Shown here: positions 11,584 through 22,575 of the stretch, piece after piece
Numbering within the stretch: the first letter of the stretch is position 1
Layout: the number at the start of each line of letters is the position of its first letter
Assembly (NCBI RefSeq): GCF_011075055.1
Contig: NC_058152.1
Coordinates: forward strand, 6,882,001 to 6,946,000
Source: Mangifera indica
Taxonomy: Eukaryota; Streptophyta; Magnoliopsida; Sapindales; Anacardiaceae
Direction: 5' to 3'
Length of the DNA: 64,000 nt
The notes under the pieces: model-generated
What the model was told of the DNA's origin: nothing
What the model saw: the letters and a program-made list of their open reading frames with translations, nothing else
Database searches by the model: none
Position numbers and translations under genes: made by a program

Positions 11584-12387
11584 AGGCCAAAAGACTTATT
11601 CCCACTCAAATTATAGTGACCCACTCAAATTATAGTGAAATTTCAAACTCATATATTTTAATTTTTAAAAATTCAAACATCTACCTATTATCCAAAATCT
11701 ATCAAAATATTATGTTAAAGTTAAAAGTAAAATTATTATTTTATTAGTAATATTTAAAAAAATTACAATTTTATCTTATTTTTGTCCCCAAGTTTTGAAA
11801 ACTAACAATTTTACCTTTGCTTAAACATTTTCAGTTTTAAAAAATGACTATCCCCCCTCCACACACACCTAGGTTTTTCTGTTCTCTCCTTTCCAACCAT
11901 CACCCTGTCATTGGTGCTTCCCCTTTCTACCATCAATATTAGAATCGTTCAGATAGTCATTGTGGGAGGCACTTTGACGAAGAGACAAAGTCTCTTCATC
12001 GTTCTCTTCGTTGTCCCTTCATTGCATGGGCTTCTAAAACGGTCACCAAATGATTCCGATGGTGAGAGTGGGAAGATGAGGTTGTCAGTGATAGAGTGGT
12101 GGCCGGAGAGGGGAGAAGAAAAACCTTAGGTCCAGGTGAAAATAGTCACTTTTCAAAATTAAAAATTTTAGGTAGGGAAGAAGTTGTTAGTTTTTAAACT
12201 TTGAGGAAAGAAATGAGATAAAATTGTAATTTTTTTAATATTATTGATAAAATAACAGTTTTACCGTTGACTCTAAAAGAAAATTTTAATAGATTATGAA
12301 TGATGAGTGAATGTTTAGATTTTTAAAAGTTGAAAGATATGAATTTTAGATTTTACAATATCTGAGGTGAAAACAAGTCTTTTGGCC
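11584..12387. mobile_element. long-TIR Mutator-like MITE (member 1)
   Basis: The ends are inverted copies: AGGCCAAAAGACTTATTCCC on the left and, reverse-complemented, AGGCCAAAAGACTTGTTTTC on the right. The inverted similarity runs inward for about 250-300 bp. Flanking 9-mers TTGTTATTA (11575-11583) and TTATTATTA (12388-12396) match at 8 of 9 positions, the duplication length typical of Mutator-like elements. The core carries alternating GACGAAGAGA and TCTCTTCATCG words (about 11974-12005). It has no credible coding sequence and is the same family as the two elements at 41.1-42.7 kb. Confidence 0.75.
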
Positions 12388-12481
12388 TTATTATTAGTAG
12401 TAAAATGGTTCCATCTAACTTTTTTCACGTGTTGGTTATTTATATTAAAATTTTCTTTTCTTTCAATCTTACTAGTAGAAA

Positions 12482-12485
<4 letters not shown>

Positions 12486-12541
<56 letters not shown>
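12486..12541. repeat. (TA)n microsatellite
   Basis: About 28 uninterrupted TA units follow AATGTG. The tract lies just outside the right end of the MITE. Open frames reading Tyr-Ile repeats across it are artefacts. Confidence 0.95.
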
Positions 12542-12544
<3 letters not shown>

Positions 12545-13219
12545 CCATAATTGATTAATAAAATGAAATTAACAGAGAGATTAGGTGGTGGACTCATGAG
12601 AAATTACTGACATCCTCCAGCAACCTCCAATGGATATCACTAAATGAAGCCTTTTTACAAGAAGGAAATAAAATATGGATAAAAAAGATAAGGCGTGCAG
12701 TCAAAATGCACCGCACATCATTCTTCTACTTGTGCGCATGATTGCCCAGTGGCATGGGATGGGTTGTTTAAGCAAAATTAGTGATTAACGTTGAAATTAA
12801 ATTCAAATAGTCAAACTATTGCATTTTAAGCGTTTTGATGAGATTTATAAAAGGGAAATTATATTAAATGCCCTTTTTATACTTATATTAAGTAAAAATG
12901 CTCATTTTTTATATTTTTAAATAAAAATGCTCAATTTTTCTATTTCTAAGTAAAAATGCCCTAAACGTTTTTTAAAATACTAAAATTACTCTTCACTATA
13001 TTTATATAAACTCTCTCATTCACTCTTATTACACACACTTTTCATATCACTCAAGTATTTACTCTCACTTTCATTTTTACTTAATATCAATTAGTACAGA
13101 TTTATTCGAACAGAAGAAATTCGTATTTTTTAATTCGAATAAAAAAAAAGTTAGTTTGTGAAAAAAAGGCATTTATACAAATTTTAACTCAAAACTTAAT
13201 TTTATTTGTTAAATCTAGT
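12542..13219. other. gene-free stretch before the tandem array
   Basis: At 12855-12960 the phrase AAAATGCTCA and variants (AAAATGCCCT) recur three to four times in about 100 bp. This may be the outer edge of the Mutator-like element to the right, but no matching inverted end was found. No coding sequence is seen. Confidence 0.4.
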
Positions 13220-14285
13220 TTATATATCATGTAAAGGGGGTATTTGAATTTTAGATAATAATATAAGGGTTAACTGGAACGTTAGAAAAATATGGGGGGT
13301 ATTTTGATATTATACAATATATAAAGGATTTAAATAACATGTTAAAAATATATAGGTATATTTTGATACAAGACAACATACAAAGGTGTTAAATGAAATG
13401 TTAGATAATTATGGAGGGTCAAATAAAATTTTATAAAAATATGAGGGGTATTTTGATATTAAACATTATAAATGAAATGTTAGGTAATTATAGGAGGTAA
13501 AAAAAATATAAAAAATATGAGGGTATTTTGATATTACATAATATATGAAGGATTTAAATAATAGATTAAAAATATATAGATGTATTTTAATACAAGACAA
13601 TATAAAAGGTGTTAAATGAAATGTTAGATAATTATAGGGGGTTAAATGAAATGTTAGGAAAAATATGAAGGTATTTTGAAATTGCATAATATATGAAGGA
13701 TTTAAATAACATGTTAAGAATAAATAGATGTATTTTGATAATATGGAACATACGAGAGTATTAAATGAAATATTAGATAATTATAGGGGGCTAAATGAAA
13801 TGTTATAAAAATATGGGGGTATTTTTATATTAAACATTGTAAGAACGTTTTAAATGAAATATTAAAAATAGATAGATACATTTTGATACAAGATAACATA
13901 AAAGGTTTTAAATAAAATGTTAAATAATTATAAGGGATTAAATGAAATATTAGAAAAATATATATGATATTTTGATATTAAATATTGTAAGAATGTTTAA
14001 TGAAATGTTAAGAATAGATAGATGCATTTTGATACAAGAAATCATACAAGGGTATTAAATAAAATATTAGATAATTATAAGGGGTTAAATGAAATATTAA
14101 AAAAATATAGGGGTTATTTTAATATTAAACATTGTAAAAAGTTTTAAATTGAATATTAAGAATAGATAGATCCATTTTGATACAAGATAACATAAAAGAA
14201 TGTTACATAAAATGTTAAATAATTATAGGGGTTAAATAAAATATTAGAAAAATACAAATGATATTTTGATATTAATTATTGATAT
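13220..14285. repeat. degenerate tandem array of 70-200 bp units
   Basis: Two phrases alternate through the interval. One is GGGTATTTTGATATTA-like (near 13295, 13448, 13520, 13670, 13818, 13968, 14112 and 14260). The other is CATTTTGATACAAGA-like (near 13367, 13575, 13730, 13890, 14025 and 14173). Between them lies AAATGAAATGTTAGATAATT with small variations. At least six composite units of about 135-205 bp are present. The array runs up to the start of the MuDR-like remnant, so it may be subterminal repeat sequence of that transposon. Confidence 0.8.
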
Positions 14286-14324
14286 TAATAAATAAATGTT
14301 TTACAATCATTGTTTTAAATAGTT

Positions 14325-15170
14325 ATTATAGATTTTTTGGTATAAATGAATATGTTGAAGGATCCAAACAATTGATTAAAATTCCTTATGGAATAACATT
14401 TGAGGGATTTATTCAACTTTTGAAGGAGACTTGCAGTCTTGATCCAAAGAAAAACTAACTTCAACTATCAATGAAGCCAAGAAAAATTAAGCTTGACACC
14501 CCTGTACAGATCCAAAATGATGAAAATGTCTAGGGTCTTATTGATATGTCTCAATACTTACAGAAATGTATTTATGTTTTTGTTACATGTATCCCAATTG
14601 AAGGATAAAAGGAAGAAGAAGAAGATGATGATGAAGAAGAAATTAGTGGAGTGAAAAAAGAATATTTTTTGGAAAACTTGATTGATTTCAGTAATGACCC
14701 ATTGTACATTGCAAACTCATAGGCTTATGGGGAGAAAGATAAGGTTCTCGACTAGGATGACTTTGATGAAAATAATATGTCTGATATTCCTTCTGAAGAG
14801 GTAGAGCCCGAGTATATACCACCTGTTACCGAGGGTATGAATAATTTATAGCTTGAAGATCCTATTTCAGGTGGTGGAAATTATTCTAAGCTATTTTTTG
14901 ACAATGTCTTCACTGATTCGTTTAGGTGGCTTCCTGATTTTTCTCTACAGCCATCAACATCATTATGTGATACAAGATCGATCCAAGAGAAGAATAATGT
15001 AAAGTTTGGTGATATTTTCCATAATAAAGTACAATTGAAAGATGTTGTGAAACAATTTACCCTACTGAAAGGATTTTAATTAATCGATTAATATTACCTT
15101 CTTCATGTATGTCAAACGAGGTTTGGTTAGAGAATCCTGTATCATGGTCAAGCCCACCATGCGTGCCTCC
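14325..15170 (+). pseudogene. MuDR-type transposase N-terminal remnant
   Basis: The plus-strand translation at about 14330-14560 reads EYVEGSKQLIKIPYGITFEG and then PVQIQNDENV, the layout of the N-terminal domain of plant MuDR transposases. After an acidic spacer (about 14595-14900), the segment at 14985-15080 (KFGDIFHNKVQLKDVVKQF) fits the start of the MuDR zinc-finger/DNA-binding region. Several stop codons interrupt it, and the catalytic MULE domain is absent. It is a dead transposase fragment. The alternative, a host MUSTANG-type gene, is unlikely given the stops. Confidence 0.6.
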
Positions 15171-15234
15171 TTAACGGACTGCAAGATTATAATTTTGAAA
15201 TTATCAGTGATCAGGATATATGAATATTTATATA

Positions 15235-16560
15235 TTATTTATAATGGATATACCTCAACATAGAGTGCATCGAAAACATTCTCTTGTAAGTCCTTCTCCT
15301 GTAAACTAATATCCACTGTCTTTTTGCTGGAGCTGGGGATATTAGCAAGTAACCACAACCGCTCATCCTGAAAAAGAGACAAAACATTGTTAAATAAACA
15401 TAATAACTAAAAAAACAAACGATCAATGAAATTTTTTAAAAAAACACTATCTCTACGGTCGGAAAAGGTGATCAGGGAGAACTCTCGATCGATAATACCT
15501 CAATGTCGGTTCCCTATACACATGAAAAGAACAAAATGGTAAATGATATTTCATATAAAATATAATAACTACAATAATTTGTATACCTCAGGTAGGAAAT
15601 CTGAAGCAACCGAAGGTTCGACCAAAAGGCTTTCATTAATAAATGACAATTAATTAAAAAATAGAGTTCCACTGATAACTAACATACCTTAGATCGGAGA
15701 GGTGATGTAACAGAAGGACCAACCAATACCCCTTTGTAGCGACCACCCTAAGGTTATAATAATAATAACTTGATTAGTGACATTTCATATAAAACACAAT
15801 CAAAATGTATTAACAACATTTAACATTAAATATTTCTATGAAATTAAATACAAACCTCATGTGGTTGATGAGATGGTATTGACCTGTCAATGGGAGAGGT
15901 CGTTTTGACACCGTTGTGCGTACCTTATACAAATGAAATGTTACTTGTCAGAGTAATAATGAAATTAAATTTTTATAAGCAATAAATGAGATGTTTAACA
16001 ACTTATCAACTGGGGCTAGACATGTACGTATGACAATTTCCTCTAAATGAGTCAGACGATCCTCTAATTGAATTATCTGAGAGGACACATCATCGTGTAA
16101 TCGAGTTATCTGTGAAGACATCTCATTGCAAAAATAAAAAATCTCACGTAAAATCATAGTACCACAGTACACCAATATAGCATCTACTGTGGAAAAAAAC
16201 TGGGTGATACTAAGGGGGGGGGGGGGGGGGACATTTCTCTGTAACAGGATGAGTAGCACGGTCCTCAACCCCAGGAAGGTTTGCGGTCTCGGTCACTAGG
16301 CTTTGAACTATAGAGGCATATGATGGCTGATCTATAACAAGAGGTTGAGGCGGATCCTCAAATGTCCTAGGAGTATTGACGAGTATATCAAAATATGGCG
16401 TCAGAGGAGAAGACCAGTCTCCTATCTAGGGAGGCATCGAAGATGATGAAGAAGAATACGTATCAGGCAAACCGGTGTACTCACAAATGTCTGCATACCA
16501 TGGTAGACCCTCCTCAATCGGTGACGAATGAAATAGGAATGTGACATCATCCTATTTACG
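15235..16560 (-). pseudogene. C-terminal part of a Mutator-associated DUF1985-type gene (inferred)
   Basis: The minus strand contains a fragmentary protein with an acidic, Ser/Pro-rich part (about 16555-16270), a proline run encoded by a 17-base G tract (16214-16230) and a short helical segment (about 16140-16010, ITRLHDDVSSQIIQLEDRLT). The helical segment resembles the minus-strand segment near 32135-32040 of the second Mutator-like remnant. The tail down to 15235 looks like a series of small exons. The family link is by similarity between the two loci; the function is unknown. Confidence 0.4.
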
Positions 16561-17135
16561 AAGATATATAACTCAAAATAATTGCAATATTCAATGAATC
16601 AATCGACTGATTAATTAACGATTACATACTGGGTCACCAGTGAAAATAGTATCCATATGACTACAACTACGGATGTCCCATGTACACCACATAAACATCT
16701 GTGGAGACGCATGAATATTAATCATATCAACCCAATCATACAAGGTGTCTAACGGCTCATATATTCAATATTGCAATATAACCATTAATGATTAAAATAA
16801 ATCAATTCGTATTTTTACTAATTAATATATATAATCAATAAATTTAAACTTACTTGAAATGTGAAAGGAAATTCATAGAGGTCATATTTACGCATTTCAG
16901 GCATCCATCTGGAGCAGACCCTACCACTCGTCTGCAACATAGACTCATGCGTTATCTGCCACACAACAACGCCCTAAGGGTAAGTACAACACTTTTAAGC
17001 AAATGTGAGGACCCTAACAATCAATTAAAAATTTTGAATAAGGTACAACACTTTCAAGCAAAGGTTACTTCTCATGTACTGCGACACAAAATGTCTAAAA
17101 TTAAATCTATATTGACACAGACATAATTGCAATTG

Positions 17136-17990
17136 TTTAAAAAGACTTGTTTTAGGCATTTACTACGAGTACCAAATACGCGATTTAGTGGAGTGTTGGT
17201 ATACTCATTCATGTTGCGATATCGGGGATTAGGGAGAAATGAGTTTTGGTTTAAGATTAATAAGGTTGACGTGAGATTCAACCCATTCTAGTTTGCACTT
17301 ATGACCAAGCTACCATTCAGTCAGATCATTATTCTTTCATTATATATTCAATGAGGTTTCAGAGATAAGATTCAAGAGACTTATTTTCAGGGATGTTAGA
17401 ATGTGCAATATCATAATTTAAAGCGAGTTTTCTTGACGAAGCCATGGGGGAATGACAATATCGACGCCATCAAAATGGTCATGTTGTATTGCCTTTATAT
17501 GGTGTTACTAGGGAATAATAGATGAAAGAAAGTATTTGTAAAGTAGCTCTAGTTGGTTGATCACTTTGACAGTTTCAATTCCTATTTGTCAGGTGTTTTG
17601 GTGTGAACAATGACATACGAGTCAATGTCCCAAATGAATGAGAGGATCTACTCTGGTCAAATGACAGGTATGCATAAATATAATCTTTGCAAGTTATCGC
17701 ACGCATTGCAAGTGTATATTTGTCAATTATAAATTTTGATTGTCAAGGGAAAAAATTATTAATTGAATTTAAATATTAATATTTACATTACAGTTTTAGA
17801 TATACAAGATGATCGACACCCTGTATAATTGGGTGGACATGGTTGCTATTGATGCGTCTCCACGAATGTTTAGATGACATATGAGAAATATTTCCGGATG
17901 GAGTCATATGAAAATTATATTCACCAGTGATCAGACATATAATTGTTAATTGATTAATTGATTGATTTATTGATTGATGCAAATATGTTT
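17136..17990 (+). pseudogene. DUF1985-like region of a Mutator-like element
   Basis: The plus-strand frames around 17140-17330 read FSGVLVYSFMLRYRGLGRNE and, further on, WFKINKVDVRFNPF then FALMTKLPFSQI. Around 17440-17600 come FLTKPWGNDNIDAIKMVMLY and LVDHFDSFNSYLSGVLV. This is the order of blocks in DUF1985, a domain carried with Ulp1-type proteases by plant MULEs. Stops and shifts interrupt it, and no Ulp1 catalytic block was recognised. It points away from the minus-strand tail at 15.2-16.6 kb, unlike the second copy at 31-33.4 kb where both parts share a strand. Confidence 0.55.
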
Positions 17991-17999
17991 AATTATACT

Positions 18000-18900
18000 C
18001 TGAATGAGAAGGATGGTGTTATTTTCCTGCTCTAACCATCATCGATTGAAAAGGCTACATAATGGTATACTGGTATTATTGCATACAAAAGCATGTTTGA
18101 TCCATAGTCATCCTCACCCTCCTCGATGCCTTCATTGGCAAGGAGATGGAGCTTCTCCAACTCTTCTCATTGGAAAAGGCTTAGGTAGTTTCTAAAGTTG
18201 CTCACATGAGTGCGATGAACTTGAATATCACCGATCACCAACAATATTATATGTATAATTTTTATATATAAAAAATAATATATTATTATATAATTGATAT
18301 TATTTTATTTTTTATTTTTAATTATTTAATTATATAATAATATATTATTATTTATATATAAAAGTATAAAAAAATTATCCGTATAATGTTAATCTATGAA
18401 TCGCATGGACGGCCTGTACAACATTTATGAGGGTCTAAAAAATTTTCCTTAGAACAAAACTGTGACACTTGGGTAACAAAAGCTATTAGAACAATCTCAG
18501 TCTTGTCTATTCATGTATCACTTTTTCTACTTATTATGTCAGTTTCTTCCAATGATTCAATCCGTGCAGATTATGACAGCGCCCTTCAGCAAATTCAGCC
18601 TTTGGATACGTCCCCAGTTGAACCCAAATTGAGAGCAATGGATAAATGGAGGGTCGAAATCAGCTTTTGAATAATTAAACTTTATATTTGATTTAAATTT
18701 ATTCAAAATTAATTTATTTAATCTGAGTTTTTGTTCGAGTTTCAAAATCTCTAATCAAATCTAGCCTTAAGCAAAATAATAACCATTGGCATAGCTGATT
18801 ACAATTTCTCACTCAAAAGGACTCTCTCATTCATTCTTTAGGACCACCTGTTCACATAAATGTTTTGTTTCCAAAAGTTCAGCGTATATGCAAAGCCAAT
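18000..18900. other. intergenic with AT-rich palindromic stretch
   Basis: At 18248-18370 long TATAA/AATAT stretches form an imperfect inverted repeat around TTTTATTTTTTATTTTTAATT. No coding sequence was recognised on either strand. Confidence 0.4.
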
Positions 18901-18918
18901 TGAATGGCTGTTAGGAGG

Positions 18919-19045
18919 ATGCTTACCAGAAACATAAGCAATCATGTATGTCAAAGGAGTATAAGATGCAATGTTGAATGGCACACCCAGGCCCATGTCA
19001 GCAGAACGCTGATACATTTGACATGATCACTTCCCATTGACTACA
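18919..19045 (-). pseudogene. thymidylate synthase (DHFR-TS) exon fragment
   Basis: The minus strand reads [20 protein letters not shown] and continues [11 protein letters not shown] before a GT splice-donor-like end (about 18925). This is the strongly conserved dUMP/folate-binding stretch of thymidylate synthase, which plants carry fused to dihydrofolate reductase. Just upstream, the expected NGELSCQ has become NGK-stop-SCQ. No other TS or DHFR exons are recognisable nearby. It is one exon with intron sequence attached, so it came from genomic DNA, not a spliced transcript. Confidence 0.75.
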
Positions 19046-19049
19046 GACA

Positions 19050-22000
19050 TCCTTGACTGTATGGATGGTTGGTGGGAATGAGCCCGTGCATGGATGACCA
19101 TCGAGCAGCGAGACTCTTAGATGGGAATCACGTGATACCTACTTCAATTCCTCTCCCCTAAGCATAAGGACAACAAATTTAGTTGAGCTACTTATCTTCT
19201 TCTTTAATTTAATAGCTCAAGTCAAATATTATCTGCTTAAAGATTTCTTTTGTACCAAATATTCTTCTCTACGACAAAAGTATGATGGCAGAAAATGAAT
19301 TATTAAATTGGCTACCCAATAATTATTTGCTTCTTTTTTCGTGCGGCAAAATAATATGACCGTTGTTTATAATTTTTCAAAGGACGCAAGCTCCACGTTC
19401 AACGACTGCTAACTCCATTGTGATAATAACACCAAGAATATCGAATAATTAGTTTTTTTTTTTTTAAAATTAAAATGATTTAACTATATATTTTTTAAAT
19501 TTACAAGATGAAAGAATCAAATTTTCAATCTTTTTAGTAGAATAAATTAAATTTTTGTTATTTTTTATTAAAATTATCTAATTAATCACTTTAATTTCAA
19601 GACAAAAAGATAGGGGTCTTTAATAAAAAATATTAAAAGTTTTATTCTTTCCATAAGACTGAAAGTTTGGTTCTTTTTAATAAAAAAATTTAAAAATTCA
19701 GTTACTTTTAATCAAGAATAACGAAGTTCAGTTTTTGAATTTAAAAAAAGAAATAATTCAATAAATCTAGTGTTGTTATCTCTAACTCTATTTTATGTTA
19801 ATTGTCTAACTTAACAATTGAATGTATCCATTAAGTATAAGTTAAGATGATTGAATTATGATTATAGGAACAATTTATGATTATTGGATTATGAATAATT
19901 ATAATATAATTGTGACTATTTCACAAATAATTTAAAAAATTAATTATTTATGTTAAAACAACAAACAATATGCATAATACTTTAGCTTCTAGATTTGAAT
20001 TGCAAAAAATTTATCAAATCCAATAACTTGGTAACTAAGAAAAACTAATCATATTATCTTTTGGATTATATCATAATAAGAGAGAACTATTTCCCACCCT
20101 AACTATGTCAAAGTGATATATTCGCACCATTGAAGTCGAAAATTGACATTTTTCCACTTTCCATCAAGCATTATTAGATAAATTAGTTAATTTATAGAAT
20201 ATACACAATAAAAAAATAAAAATACCTTTTACCCTCGAAACTTTATTAAATATATTTTCACTTTGTTTTATAAAAAATAAATTTTAAATCCTAAAACAGT
20301 CATCAATAATGAAAAAATCGTAAACAACTAAAATCACATTTGAAGTAGTGAAATTCTAATTAGAATCACGTCAAAACAGTCAAAATTAAATTAAAATAGT
20401 GCAATTTATCTAAAACACACTATTCAGGACAATAGTAGTTGATAGGATGTGATTTTAATAGAACGATATCATTTCAGTGTCATTTTGATAAAATTGCACC
20501 ATTTCGATGTGATTTTGATATAATTATAATCTTATATTTAATTTTAATAAATATGATTACGAATTTGGAATTGGTTGGAGTTAGGGTTAGTGTTTTGAGG
20601 TTATCCAATTAAAGATAAGGGCCTAAGTGATTGAATTTCAAAGTTGGTGAGAGCAAATTAATTTGTTTGCAATTTAGGGTGTAAACTAATCCTATAATAT
20701 ATACATATTTTATAAAATGATGAATAATTTTGTGTCGGTATAATATATACATGGTTAGATTATTTCATTAAATAATCAATTGTGAAGTAATGCTATATGT
20801 ACAACTCATATGCATAATTTTATGTACAATTAATGATATCTTTATAATCTAGCATCATTAATTGTGTATATGGATTATGCACATAGTATTATTCTCAATT
20901 GTGATATGTTTAAAGACAACTTATGTGAATAATCTAATTGTGATTTAAAACAATATTATTTAAGTCCAAATTAAAAACTAGTAATATTAGCTTCTTTTTT
21001 TTTTTTTTAGATTTTCAATTATTGGATTTAATGAATTTTTTACATTTTTAATTATGTTACTTGAAAATTTTAAAATTTTCATACCATCTCATATTTTAAA
21101 ACTATATCCATTTCTTTGTTATTCTCATTATAAAGAAAATTTAATTGATTATTTTAAAAATTAATTAGCTTAATCACTAATATCTTTATAATCTAGCGTA
21201 AAAAGAATAAAATATTTATAATATAAAGCATTAAAAACTCAAATTACATTTTTAAATAATTGCTTTTATATGCTCAGTGTTATTTCTTGAAATTAGTATT
21301 TGATCTTATATTATTTTTTAAAGAGTAAATAATTTTGTCTTATTTTTGATTATTTTACCTAATGATCGAATGACTTACCTATGTAGTTTAGTTATGGATT
21401 CATTTGTTTTACAATAAAATAAATTATTATAAATACAGATTAAATAGATGAATATATCTTCATATCTAATATAACACATGAATATATTTCTAAAAGATTC
21501 TGGAGTTATTTTTTAAGGAGTGCAATCATCCCTTTTCCTTGTAGTGCATCGATTTGGGAAATAACTTACAACATTTACTTTTATTATTATTGAAAATTAA
21601 ATTTACTGTATAATATAATGTTTGTAATTGGGGTGGGTGGGGTTCAAAATATTTCTTATTTCAATAATAAGAATTATTTGTTAACTAAAGTTAACCATTA
21701 GATTAGAAAATTTTATGTTGGTCAATACTAATTAATATTTTTACCTAACCAAAATAATAAACAAACTACTATTCTACCAAACACTTTGCTGCTGGAAGTG
21801 ATTGTTTACTTCTCTTAATAAAAAATGTAGAAAATGGAAACCTACGCTTTATGTCTATTAATTAATAAAGTAGTCACTCAATTAAATGACTCATTCACAT
21901 CACCTTACATTTTCAAAGCTAATTTGCCTCCCAAACTTTAATTCCTCTATTTAAAGCAATTTCCGATAAGTAAATGACAAATAAATGAAAACAATTCAGA

Positions 22001-22410
22001 AAAAAAAAAATAGAATTTTCTTCTTTTTTTTTTTTTAACAAAACAAGAAATAAAAAATATTTAAAAATTATGAACATGTAAAAAATTATAATTATTTTAA
22101 TTAAATAATCAAACATTCATTAAGCTAAACTCATGTTCAAATTTTAATTTTCTGTTCATTTAATTAAACGGTCAATTTCATCAGTTAGTAGTCAAAATTG
22201 ATCAGCAATCAGTTTTGACCAAAAGAACTAATGATAATTCAGTAGCCTAATGGAAATCGTAAGTGCTAATTTGGATGAGAAGAAATTTCTTAGAAAGATG
22301 TTTCGTGGGGGGAATCTACTATATAACAATTGTAAACCCCCCCCAAAACTTTGTTGAGCTAAACTCCAGGGGAATCATGTATATTTATTAGTTTATTTCT
22401 AGAAGACAAA
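19050..22410. other. long AT-rich intergenic region upstream of F3H
   Basis: Poly-A and poly-T tracts (19450, 20997, 22024) are frequent. A hairpin MITE lies at 20787-20897. Between 20090 and 20700 phrases such as TTTCGATGTGATTTTGATA recur two to three times, and the edges (CCCACCCTAA at 20094; TAGGGTG at 20677) are loosely inverted, so an old TIR element is possible. No coding sequence was recognised. Confidence 0.45.
20787..20897. mobile_element. hairpin MITE, about 110 bp
   Basis: The left arm (ATGCTATATGTACAACTC ... ACAATTAATGAT) is repeated in inverted orientation on the right (ATCATTAATTGT ... GCACATAGTATTAT), with a spacer of about 16 bp. The arms are about 45-50 bp with a few mismatches. 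Its ends resemble those of the hairpin in RSW3 intron 3. Confidence 0.7.
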
Positions 22411-22414
22411 ATAA

Positions 22415-22475
22415 GGTTGGCTTGACCACGAGGCATGTGGTAGTTAGAGCTGCCCTCTCAACAACCCACTGCATT

Positions 22476-22510
<35 letters not shown>
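22415..22510 (+). promoter_or_regulatory. F3H proximal promoter: E-box, MYB-type sites and (AT)n TATA region
   Basis: CATGTG (22434-22439), an E-box variant of the kind bHLH factors bind, overlaps by one base GGTAGTTAG (22439-22447), the reverse of a CTAACTACC MYB-type element. GGTTGG (22415-22420) is the reverse of the CCAACC core of AC elements. An AT dinucleotide run at 22479-22507 lies 70-97 bp before the ATG and could act as the TATA region. Flavonoid genes are known targets of MYB and bHLH factors; use of these particular sites is inference. Confidence 0.5.
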
Positions 22511-22575
22511 CTCTGCCTGCTCTTGTCATATTAACAATCACATAAAACATTGGCATTCCATTGGTTGCAATTTCA

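Noticed and set aside
12315..12558. Open frames on both strands with Tyr-Ile repeats
   Set aside because: They are translations of the (TA)n tract and its flanks, with no conserved sequence.
20088..20697. Possible further Mutator-like element with loosely inverted ends
   Set aside because: The ends pair only weakly and no target duplication was seen.
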